Positions 41,545-48,821 of a DNA stretch of 64,000 nucleotides are shown one piece after another. The DNA lies in assembly GCA_024233115.1 (NCBI GenBank), contig JACKQB010000004.1, forward strand, positions 248,001-312,000, written 5' to 3'. A program made the position numbers and the translations under genes. Origin of the DNA: Akkermansiaceae bacterium (GTDB lineage Bacteria > Verrucomicrobiota > Verrucomicrobiia > Verrucomicrobiales > Akkermansiaceae). Each line of letters opens with the position of its first letter. The stretch's first letter is position 1. The notes below the pieces were generated by a model. That model was not told the origin of the DNA and made no database searches. It saw nothing but the letters and a program-made list of their open reading frames with translations.

Positions 41545-41613
41545 AGCTGGATACGGCTGACTGAGGGGAAACTACACAAAAAAAGCACCAAGGTCAACAC
41601 CTATTTCATATCA

Positions 41614-41633
41614 ACAGGACAGACCTTTTGTTT
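41614..41633 (+). repeat. Short scattered repeat ACAGGACAGACCTTTT
   Basis: The sequence ACAGGACAGACCTTTTRTTT occurs at 41614-41633 and 44470-44489, and with three changes at 44961-44980. All three sit next to insertion-sequence debris. They may be element ends or scars. Confidence 0.55.
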
Positions 41634-41655
41634 GTTTTTGATCGGTGTTAGAAGA

Positions 41656-42966
41656 TCATGCTTTAAAAATGGCGTAGGTTTGCCTTAACAGGTGCAAGGA
41701 CTGCACCCACGAAGTCGGTTTGAAAATTTGATTTCTTAACCAGCGGATGAAGGTCACGCCCGTCTGCTTAAGCCTCTGCCAGTCTTTGTATAGCCTTGGC
41801 AACTCCCCTCCTAACTGGCTGGCTTCACTTTGCGCCTGCTCAAGACGCTTGTCCATCCGCTCGCGGTTTGTTGTGTTCTCGATTCCCTCTTCTTCCCTGA
41901 TGGTTTCCTCAAAGCGTGTCAGCAGGTTGTGGCTCAGGGTGATGAAGAGGGCCTGCATCTCCCGCGCGGCCTCCGTGCTCCCCCATGCCTTTATCTCGCC
42001 AAGCTTGTTCTTGAACACATCGAAGATTTTCTCGATGTCCCAGCGCATGCGGTAGAGCTGGGCAATGAGTCCCGGCGGGAAGCTTGAGCTTGTCAGGTTG
42101 GTCAGCAATACCAGGTCGCGTCCGCTCTGCGGGCAGCGGTAGGTGATGCGCCGCAGCATGACTCCGCCGCCGTATCCTGCGAGTTCGTCGCTGATTACTC
42201 CGGCGTTAACCGGATCCGCGGTGTCAAACCCAAGGGGCATCGGACTCACCGGGCGCATGTTGTCTTTTTCAAGGCTCAGGAAGTAAATGCCGCCCGCTTG
42301 CTTCCACTTGAACCACTGGGCGAAATCGATTCCGGCCTTATCCCACACGTAGATGACCTTCCTTCCCTTTGGCGCGCCTTGGCGCAGGAGCTCTCTGTCG
42401 AGGGACTTGAGCAGGGTGATGTCGTGGTTTTTCTCGGTCTTCCTTGTCCGCCGTTTTTCTTTCTTGTTGCTCAGGGCGAGGTGATTACAGGTGAAGTTTC
42501 GCAGGTTCAGTGTGTAGAGGTGGCCTACGGCTGTTTTCCTTCCCTTGTAATCACGCTGGTCATGGGAGGCGGCTGCATGAAAGTGGCCGTCCCCCGCGAA
42601 AATCTCAAAATCATCAAGGGCCGCATGGCTTGCCGGACCGGGATGGGATGGATGGTTGCGCGGAGCGGTGGCGAGATACTCGTCGAGAAGGCTACGGAGG
42701 TGGCTGCGCCGACGCCTGCTCTTGAGGGCGTCAAAGAACTGGGCGGGGGTGAGCCCTGCTTCCCCGCCACTGGAATCAAAAAGACTCTGGAGAAAGGCGC
42801 GCCCGGAGGGCTCGTTGTCGAGAACGCGGAAGATGCCTGTATCGATCCAGTCGTGATCCCCGACCACCGGACAGCAACGCTGGTGTTCTGCTTTGTCGAG
42901 GATGCATGTTAGGGGTTGGCGGAAGCGGCGGTAAGTCTCGGATGTTATTGTTAGTAAATGGGCCAT
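41656..42966 (-). CDS. IS4-family transposase (DDE)
   Basis: 436 residues, intact. Catalytic triad in the expected contexts: Asp126 in EIFAGDGHFH, Asp209 in VIYVWDKAG, and Glu312 in the IS4 signature YRMRWDIEKIFDVFKNK (Y-2-R-3-E-6-K). N-terminal ~100 residues resemble the helical DNA-binding part of IS4 transposases. Insertion-sequence ends were not resolved: no clear inverted pair was found at about 41600-41650 and 42980-43130. Its C-terminal coding end is duplicated at 44420-44455. Confidence 0.9.
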   Translation of the reverse strand: MAHLLTITSETYRRFRQPLTCILDKAEHQRCCPVVGDHDWIDTGIFRVLDNEPSGRAFLQSLFDSSGGEAGLTPAQFFDALKSRRRRSHLRSLLDEYLATAPRNHPSHPGPASHAALDDFEIFAGDGHFHAAASHDQRDYKGRKTAVGHLYTLNLRNFTCNHLALSNKKEKRRTRKTEKNHDITLLKSLDRELLRQGAPKGRKVIYVWDKAGIDFAQWFKWKQAGGIYFLSLEKDNMRPVSPMPLGFDTADPVNAGVISDELAGYGGGVMLRRITYRCPQSGRDLVLLTNLTSSSFPPGLIAQLYRMRWDIEKIFDVFKNKLGEIKAWGSTEAAREMQALFITLSHNLLTRFEETIREEEGIENTTNRERMDKRLEQAQSEASQLGGELPRLYKDWQRLKQTGVTFIRWLRNQIFKPTSWVQSLHLLRQTYAIFKA

Positions 42967-43132
42967 GAATAATTTTTTTGCGGGTCAGGACCCTGTAATC
43001 AAGCGGTAAATGCATTTATTTATCCTCTCGCGAGCTAACAGACGCAAAGTGAGCTTGAACGACCCAGCATGAATCAACCTCGGTGCTCGCAACACAGCTC
43101 GAACAAGACCCCGCCACGCTAATTTTTTACAC

Positions 43133-43738
43133 CTAATATTCTAACACCGATCTTGTTTTTATCCTGGGAAGCTTCTGGCTATCCTGGTCCTCGGCATCAG
43201 CTGTTTCCGCCTGTGCGAGTAACCCGTCGATATCCAGCCGGAGTTGCTCGCGGATTTCAACGGCTCGTTGATAGCTGACGTTCTGATCGATGGACGCATT
43301 GGCCTTTAAATGGGTGCCATCCAGCGAGACGTTGCCGAGCTTGAGCAACTTGAGCTCGCGGGCCAGCTCCAACACATCGACAAAACTCTCGCGGAAAGCC
43401 TCGAGGTTGTCGCGGCGGAACTTGCAGATCGTGTCGTGATCGGGATGGGTCCCTGCCGTCAGGTAACGGATTGCCACGTCGCGGTGGGTGGCTCGCTCGA
43501 TCTTACGCGAGGAAAACAGACCGTTGGCGTAGCTGTAGATCAGCAGCGCCAGCATCATATGGGGCGGGAATTGTTTGGCTCCGGTGCCCCGGTGATTGAC
43601 CCGAAAGCTCTCCAGCGGGAGGCGGTCCACCGCCTCGATCACGAAATGGACCAGGTCGTCCTCGGGCACCCACTCACGCAGGTCAGGAGGCAGAAGCATC
43701 GGAGTATTACGGTCTACGGAAACAAAGCGTGCGGCCAT
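43133..43738 (-). pseudogene. IS1182-type transposase, C-terminally truncated
   Basis: 201 residues of a family that normally has 430-500. The N-terminal domain is well kept: PPDLREWVPEDDLVHFVIEAV, FPPHMMLALLIYSYANGLFSSRKIE, GTHPDHDTICKFRR and the first catalytic Asp in VSLDGTHLKANAS. The frame ends at a stop soon after KTRSVLEY, and the second Asp and Glu are missing. The break lies within the sequence GATCGGTGTTAGAA (minus strand), which also appears at the IS4 end (41640) and, with one change, at 44419, so rearrangement through that sequence is likely. Not functional. Confidence 0.85.
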
Positions 43739-43779
43739 GCATTGAGACTATCAAACTCTTGGATCAATTCCAAGTCCGA

Positions 43780-44095
43780 CAAGCTCCTAGGTAAACCATC
43801 CACAGTTAGTCCGGCGCCACTAGTAGGACCAGCAACTTTAACTATGACTTCTCCAGGGACCATTTCCCCATGTGTTGGTATGCGTATCGTCAGTACAACA
43901 GTTTCGTCGGCAACATCGGCAACTCCAGCGGGCACGCCTTCAACAGCAGTTGTCATTCCTAGTGATGCTTCGGGACCCGTCTCCATCATTATGGAATCCA
44001 GTGTCGATCTAATTACCTGGGTACCAGCAAATCCAGGACAATACGGATCAACAACCTCAAATCGGTTCTTTCGTGTGAGAGCAGTGAACAACTAG
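43780..44095 (+). pseudogene. 3' remnant of a host gene (Verrucomicrobiota-type C-terminus)
   Basis: Open frame to TAG at 44093-44095, whose last ~100 codons read VSPAPLVGPATLTMTSPGTI through ASGPVSIIMESSVDLITWVP and end in RFFRVRAVNN. This 'ESS.DL..W....PG.Y......RFFRVRAV' tail ends many secreted proteins of Verrucomicrobiota. Upstream the frame runs antisense into the IS1182-type transposase, so the N-terminal part is lost or displaced. Codon composition is AT-richer and more even than in neighbouring host genes, suggesting acquired DNA. A hairpin follows. Confidence 0.65.
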
Positions 44096-44119
44096 CCCAC
44101 GTATTCCGGTCGAGTAGGC

Positions 44120-44136
44120 GGCGGGGCCACCCCGCC
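44120..44136 (+). terminator. Possible terminator hairpin after the gene remnant
   Basis: GGCGGGG-CCA-CCCCGCC perfect 7-bp stem, 25 bp after the remnant's stop; followed by ACCTTTACTACT, a weak T stretch. Confidence 0.45.
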
Positions 44137-44265
44137 ACCTTTACTACTAAACGGGTATGAACCGTAAAAGGGGGCAGCAACTGTCTGAAAATGTGAAATT
44201 GGTCAGGCATAGAAATGTATCATTGACACCTTGCACTCCCCCATTTCCTCCGGTAGAATCCCATC

Positions 44266-44412
44266 ATGCCACGCCAAGTCAGAGTCCAGTTCGATGACGC
44301 CATTTACCATGTGATGGCGCGAGGGAACCGGCTGGACAAGATTGTGCGCAGTGACGCGGATCGCGAGAGCTTTGAGGCGACGCTTGAGGAAGTGGTTGGG
44401 AGGACCGGTTGA
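44266..44412 (+). pseudogene. RAYT-like transposase N-terminal fragment
   Basis: An ATG at 44266 reads MPRQVRVQFDDAIYHVMARG then NRLDKIVRSDADRESFEATL and ends after 48 residues at TGA. This is the standard opening of Y1/RAYT proteins of a type different from the intact copy (starts PR.VR.Q...AIYHVM.RGN). The HxH motif is missing because the frame breaks where an IS4-type end begins, eight bases after the stop. Confidence 0.78.
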
Positions 44413-44419
44413 CCACGTC

Positions 44420-44455
44420 ATCGGTGTTAGAAAATCATGCTTTAAAAATGGCGTA
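44420..44455 (+). mobile_element. IS4-type terminal scar
   Basis: 35 of 36 bases equal 41641-41676, which includes the last codons and stop of the intact IS4 transposase (reverse strand reads ...AIFKA stop). So a second copy of the element once inserted here, directly after the transposase fragment, and only its end remains. Confidence 0.8.
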
Positions 44456-44719
44456 AACAATTGCTTTCTACAGGACAGACCTTTTATTTATGGACCAATT
44501 CGCACTGGAAATACTGCCCGGGAGGCGGAGGCGGATGTGACGACAATTCAAACGGATCATCGATCCATGATCAGAGATGCTTGTGGGTAAAGAGGTCCAG
44601 CGCAGAGAGGGGTCCGTGGATTGTAGATTCGATGATTGTTGGGCGAGAGGGGAAGAGATGACGTGCAACATTCCAAACAGTCAAAAACACCAAATGCAAC
44701 AAATCTCTTCCCCCTTTAC

Positions 44720-44903
44720 TTGGACTGCGGCGAGGTATCGCCGCTATTGAATGGCCCATGATGTTCACATGCACGCACAAAGATGATTTTCGGGAAAATC
44801 AGTGAATCCGTGAAAGTGAAAGTGTTTTTGGCACCGTTGAGTGGCATCTGTATCGGAACCGTGAAAGCCGTAGCAAAAGCGGCGATACCTCGCCGCAGTC
44901 CAA
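44720..44903. repeat. Inverted-repeat element with 26-bp perfect arms
   Basis: Arms 44720-44745 (TTGGACTGCGGCGAGGTATC then GCCGCT) and 44878-44903 are exact inverted complements. Each arm also contains a GGCGA...TCGCC hairpin. The interior of 132 bp encodes nothing I recognise. Nothing else supported was found in the rest of 44490-44960. Confidence 0.85.
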
Positions 44904-44995
44904 AGCAGCTCCGATAAGGTAAACCAGACTGTAAGGGTAACGCTTGATGTTTTTCCTACTAAAGGACAGGCCTTTTATTTAAGACCTTTTATTTT

Positions 44996-45013
44996 AGGCG
45001 ATGCGTGAGCGCA
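44996..45013. repeat. 18-bp direct repeat, right end of mobile island
   Basis: AGGCGATGCGTGAGCGCA, identical to 40370-40387, the end of the metal ATPase gene. It lies at the junction between the debris region and the terminator of the PEP-CTERM gene. Confidence 0.75.
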
Positions 45014-45052
45014 ACAACAAAACCCCCAAGACCCGGTCAAGGGACTTGGGGG
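45012..45052 (-). terminator. Terminator of the PEP-CTERM protein gene
   Basis: On the minus strand CCCCCAAG pairs with CTTGGGGG (45045-45052 with 45023-45030), with an inner CCC/GGG pair, followed by TTTTGTTGTTG. It lies 24 bp after the stop codon at 45077. Confidence 0.88.
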
Positions 45053-45076
45053 TCTGAACAATCAACACAAACAGAT

Positions 45077-45922
45077 TCAGGCACCTTGACGACTGCGACG
45101 CATCACAGCAGCCATAGCGCCTGTCACTAACAAAATTACAGTAGAGGGTTCGGGAACGTTGGTCGGAGCCGCCCAATAAATCGTTTGCGCATCACCGTCC
45201 CCTTCTTGACCAAAGGCAGGTGACTGGGCCGTTCCCACGATATCATAATAGCTGTGAGACGGCTGGGCCACACCCTGCGCGTTGTAGTTACCGACCATTC
45301 CACCCCTGAGGCGAAGCTCGTAATCAAAGGTTGCAATACCACCGGCGTTGTCACCCACATAGGTTGCACTGAACAATACGTCAACCCACTGGTCAGTGGT
45401 CAGGGTAAAGCCAGGGTTGCTGACAACCGCGGCAGCAGAACCAACGCCAAGCGAAATTCGCTCATTCCCTGAGCCATCACCGATATCGCCCAGCAATGCG
45501 GTCAAACCCGGGGCGAGTGAAATATATACGGTCGACTCCCTGGCGCCGCTGCCAGTTGTCGAATCAGAGTAAAAACTCGTCGATAGCGAGATTTTGTCGC
45601 CTATCGACTTTACCGTATGGTTGTAAAATCCGGAATTTACTGCGAAAAAAGATTCTTCATCAGCGTTTCCCGTGGGGTTGAAGGGATTGGATACCACGAC
45701 CCCATTACGGCCGTACTTGGAGGAAAGCCAGCTGGAGTCGTCCAGATCCGTGGCCGAGCCGTCCAGAAACGGGTTGGCCGAATAATCAGCCACGTAGGCC
45801 GATTGTGCATTCGCAAAATGAGCAAAAGCTCCAAGCAAGGTGATGCAGATGATGTTTTTCAACGGTTTATGTAAAGGGTAGGGGGGTTTTGCATAAAACC
45901 GGCCTTTCGAGTCGGTTTGCAT
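45077..45922 (-). CDS. PEP-CTERM sorting-domain exported protein
   Basis: 281 residues. A signal sequence (LKNIICITLLGAFAHFANAQ) follows a ~20-residue basic leader, so the true start may be a later codon such as the TTG of PLKN. The mature part is Ser/Gly/Asp-rich and beta-like (SLSTSFYSDSTTGSG, WVDVLFSATYVGD) with no identifiable enzyme domain. The C-terminus VPEPSTVILLVTGAMAAVMRRSR is a complete PEP-CTERM signal: VPEP motif, membrane helix and basic tail, recognised by an exosortase and processed for envelope or matrix export. A strong terminator follows. Confidence 0.88.
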   Translation of the reverse strand: MQTDSKGRFYAKPPYPLHKPLKNIICITLLGAFAHFANAQSAYVADYSANPFLDGSATDLDDSSWLSSKYGRNGVVVSNPFNPTGNADEESFFAVNSGFYNHTVKSIGDKISLSTSFYSDSTTGSGARESTVYISLAPGLTALLGDIGDGSGNERISLGVGSAAAVVSNPGFTLTTDQWVDVLFSATYVGDNAGGIATFDYELRLRGGMVGNYNAQGVAQPSHSYYDIVGTAQSPAFGQEGDGDAQTIYWAAPTNVPEPSTVILLVTGAMAAVMRRSRQGA

Positions 45923-46000
45923 GTCTTTTTTATAATATTACTCCGCATTGTCAATTGTTTTTTACTAATAACATAAACTTAAAGTAAGATTATTAAAATA

Positions 46001-46030
46001 TTTTGGGTTCTTATGAGCCTGAACCCAAAA
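46001..46030. promoter_or_regulatory. Perfect hairpin in divergent intergenic region
   Basis: TTTTGGGTTC (46001-46010) and GAACCCAAAA (46021-46030) form a 10-bp stem with a 10-base loop, in an AT-rich stretch between the PEP-CTERM gene and the SulP gene. No T run follows on the plus strand. Operator or RNA structure; function unknown. Confidence 0.4.
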
Positions 46031-46102
46031 CTCCGCCAGATCGGGGTTGCTATTGTGCACACTTACCTCTAGTGCGCGGGGTTCACACACACCTGACTTT
46101 TC

Positions 46103-47683
46103 ATGTTTGATCTCTTCACCAAGAAAAACGGCAACCTCAAGGACGACTCCCTGTCGGGTCTGACAGTGGCTCTTGCCCTCGTTCCCGAAGCCATCGCCTT
46201 TTCATTTATCGCCAAAGTCGATCCGCTGGTCGGCCTCTGGGCGGCTGTGTTCATGGGTTTTATCACCGCCACCCTCGGTGGTCGGCCCGGTATGATCTCA
46301 GGAGCCACGGGAGCCATCGCCGTGGTCGCCGGCTCGGCGGTGAAGTATGGCAATGAGATCGGCGAAGACCTCGGGCTTCAGTTCCTGTTTGCGGTCATCA
46401 TCGTGGCGGGTGCGATCCAGATCCTGTTTGGTCTGCTGAAACTTGCCCGTTTCATCCGCCTGGTCCCCCACCCGGTGATGATCGGCTTTGTCAACGGGCT
46501 GGCCATTGTGATCTGCATGGGCCAGTTCGGCTTTTTCAAATCGCAGGGTGCGTGGATGCAGGGCGGTGCTCTCTGGCTGATGATCGGACTGGTGGTCCTG
46601 ACGATGGCCATCATCCAGTTTTTCCCGAAAGTCACCAAAGCGGTGCCGTCCACCCTGGTTGCGATCATCATCGTCGGCATCATCGCCTACTTCTTACCCG
46701 ATGCGCGGACGATCGAAAACGTGCTGAAAGACGGCGGTGGCGACGGCACCCTCAGCAACAGCTTCCCGGCATTCGCATTTCCCACGGGATTCAACTGGCT
46801 GGAGCACTGGCGGTTCATTCTGAAGACCGCGTTTGTGGTGGCCATGGTCGGCATCATCGAATCGCTGATGACCCTCCAGCTCATTGATGAAATCACAGAA
46901 ACCCGTGGCCAGGGCAACCGCGAGAGTATTGCCCAGGGAGCCGCCAACATCCTCTCCGGGCTGTTCCACGGCATGGGTGGCTGCGCCATGATCGGCCAGT
47001 CGCTGATCAATATCAAATCCGGCGGTCGTGGCCGCACCTCGGGGGTGGTTGCCGCCGTTTCACTCGCCCTGTTTATCATGATCGGAGGCCCCGTCATCAT
47101 CCAGATCCCGATCGCCGCACTGGTCGGTGTGATGTTTATGGTGGTGATCGGCACGTTTGAGTGGTCGACGTTCAAGAGCTTTGGAAAGATCGCCAAGTCC
47201 GAGATGCTTATCATCCTTACCGTGACACTGGTCACTGCGATTCTGCATGATCTTGCGCTGGCGGTATTCGTCGGGGTCATCCTCTCCGCCCTCGTCTTCG
47301 CCTGGGAGAGCTCGAAGCACATTACCGTGACCATGCACAAAGACACACCGGAAGAGCGCATCTACGGGGTTGAAGGCATGCTTTACTTCGGCTCGGTGCG
47401 CGAGTTCTCCGATAAATTCCAGGCGAAGTCCGACGTTCCCAACATCGTCATTGATTTTGAAGAAGCCCGCGTCTGCGACCTGTCGGGGCTCGAGGCCATC
47501 AACGCGCTGGGCGAACGATACCGTAACGCCGGCAAGGTGCTGCACGTCCGCCACCTATCACCCGACTGCCAACAGATGTTAGAAAAAGCCGGCAGCTTGG
47601 TCGACATCGAAGTCCTCCCCGACGACCCGCACTATTCCGTCGCCCGACTCCGCAGTGAGGACAGCAGGATCATCGGGTCATAA
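46103..47683 (+). CDS. SulP family anion transporter with STAS domain
   Basis: 526 residues. The SLC26/SulP core has the signature ALALVPEAIAFSFIAKVDPLVGLWAAVFMGFITATLGGRPGMISGATGA, RLVPHPVMIGFVNGLAI and about ten to twelve helices. The C-terminal STAS domain (about 420-526) carries GVEGMLYFGSVREFSDKF and VIDFEEARVCDLSGLEAINALG. Transports inorganic anions such as sulfate or bicarbonate at the inner membrane; substrate not decidable. An extra feature is ESLMTLQLIDEITETRGQGNRESIAQGAANILSGLFHGMGGCAMIGQS, typical of the bicarbonate/dicarboxylate-like SulP branch. Stand-alone gene. Confidence 0.92.
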   Translation: MFDLFTKKNGNLKDDSLSGLTVALALVPEAIAFSFIAKVDPLVGLWAAVFMGFITATLGGRPGMISGATGAIAVVAGSAVKYGNEIGEDLGLQFLFAVIIVAGAIQILFGLLKLARFIRLVPHPVMIGFVNGLAIVICMGQFGFFKSQGAWMQGGALWLMIGLVVLTMAIIQFFPKVTKAVPSTLVAIIIVGIIAYFLPDARTIENVLKDGGGDGTLSNSFPAFAFPTGFNWLEHWRFILKTAFVVAMVGIIESLMTLQLIDEITETRGQGNRESIAQGAANILSGLFHGMGGCAMIGQSLINIKSGGRGRTSGVVAAVSLALFIMIGGPVIIQIPIAALVGVMFMVVIGTFEWSTFKSFGKIAKSEMLIILTVTLVTAILHDLALAVFVGVILSALVFAWESSKHITVTMHKDTPEERIYGVEGMLYFGSVREFSDKFQAKSDVPNIVIDFEEARVCDLSGLEAINALGERYRNAGKVLHVRHLSPDCQQMLEKAGSLVDIEVLPDDPHYSVARLRSEDSRIIGS

Positions 47684-47887
47684 CCATCATCAAGGCCTCC
47701 AGGCCGTAAGAAATCCATGATGTGCATGGCGCTGGATTGGGAAATACGTGCCTGTTCGCGTCCTTCTCAAGCTTCGGAACCCAGTCAGGCGGGCACCCGT
47801 TTCAACCATCCATCCTCCCCATGGAAAAATTATTCTGTTAATTCTGTAAATTCTGTCAAAACCCATCAGACTGGGTGCCCAACCGCC

Positions 47888-48811
47888 ATGCGCTGCTTTT
47901 ATTCATCGGACCTCGACCTGAAACTGGACTTGCCAGAGGGTCATCCATTTCCCGGTGACAAGTATTCAACATGCCGCGAGATGCTGCTGCAGAATGGCAT
48001 CCTCAGACCGGAGGAAATCATCGATGTCGCCCAGACCGACCTTCATGTGCTCAAGCGTGTGCACGACGGCGAGTATCTCTCCAAGATCTACCACGGCGCC
48101 CTCGACATGCGTGAGCAGCTCGCCCTCGGACTGCCCGCCAACCCGAAACTCTTCGCCCGCTGCGCCACCGAAGCCGAGGCGACCCGGCAGACCTGCCACG
48201 CCGCGCTCGCGGAAGGTGTCGCCGTGTGCCTCGCCGGAGGAACCCACCACGCCTTCAGGGGTCGGGGTGAAGGGTTCTGTGTTTTTAACGATGTCGCCAT
48301 CGCTGTGCGTGACTTGCAGGAAAAACAACCCGGCATCCGCATCATGATTGTGGATACCGATGCCCACCAGGGGAACGGCACCAACAGCCTGCTGCAAAAC
48401 GATCCACGCGTATTCACCTACTCGATCCACGTCGGCCAGTCCGCCTCACTGACCAGCCGGGTCGATGGCTCGATGGATGTGGAAACCGTCCGCTACGTCG
48501 AGGGCGACATGTATCTCAAACAACTCTTCAACACCCTTGCAGGTGCCCTGGATGTCTTTAACCCCGACCTCGTCATCTGGGTCGCCGGTGCCGACAACCA
48601 TTCCAACGACCTGTTAGGAAACATGATGCTCACCGTCACCGACATGCAACGCCGCGACGACGTCATCATCCGCGCCTTTATCAAAAACCGCATCCCCCTC
48701 GCCATCCTCTACGGCGGCGGCTACAACCGCCACCCCGGCCTGACCGCCAAACTCCACCGGAACACGGTGGCATCGGCGAAGAAAATCGCTGCGGAGTTCG
48801 GCAAGGGGTAA
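47888..48811 (+). CDS. Histone deacetylase-family (acetoin utilization protein-like) hydrolase
   Basis: 307 residues from the ATG at 47888 (MRCFYSSDLDLKLDLPEGHP); the upstream extension is Ser/Thr-rich with no family sequence. Zinc-dependent arginase/deacetylase fold with active-site segments: GGTHHAFRGRGEGFCVFNDVAIA (charge-relay His pair), IVDTDAHQGNGT (zinc Asp and His), WVAGADNHSND (zinc Asp) and LYGGGYNRH. Bacterial members deacetylate small molecules, polyamines or proteins; the substrate is not known here. It is convergent with the beta-propeller gene, 10 bp away. Confidence 0.9.
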   Translation: MRCFYSSDLDLKLDLPEGHPFPGDKYSTCREMLLQNGILRPEEIIDVAQTDLHVLKRVHDGEYLSKIYHGALDMREQLALGLPANPKLFARCATEAEATRQTCHAALAEGVAVCLAGGTHHAFRGRGEGFCVFNDVAIAVRDLQEKQPGIRIMIVDTDAHQGNGTNSLLQNDPRVFTYSIHVGQSASLTSRVDGSMDVETVRYVEGDMYLKQLFNTLAGALDVFNPDLVIWVAGADNHSNDLLGNMMLTVTDMQRRDDVIIRAFIKNRIPLAILYGGGYNRHPGLTAKLHRNTVASAKKIAAEFGKG

Positions 48812-48821
48812 GAAAACGGGT

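Noticed and set aside
43714..44091. Minus-strand 125-residue open frame
   Set aside because: It is antisense to the RFFRVRAV-type tail, which is the recognisable reading.
43310..44095. One long plus-strand protein covering the region
   Set aside because: Its first half is antisense to the IS1182-type transposase; only the last ~105 codons look like real protein.
47693..47887. N-terminal extension of the HDAC-like protein
   Set aside because: Upstream in-frame codons read Ser/Asn/Val repeats from ATTCTGT tracts with no conserved residues; ATG at 47888 gives the family start.
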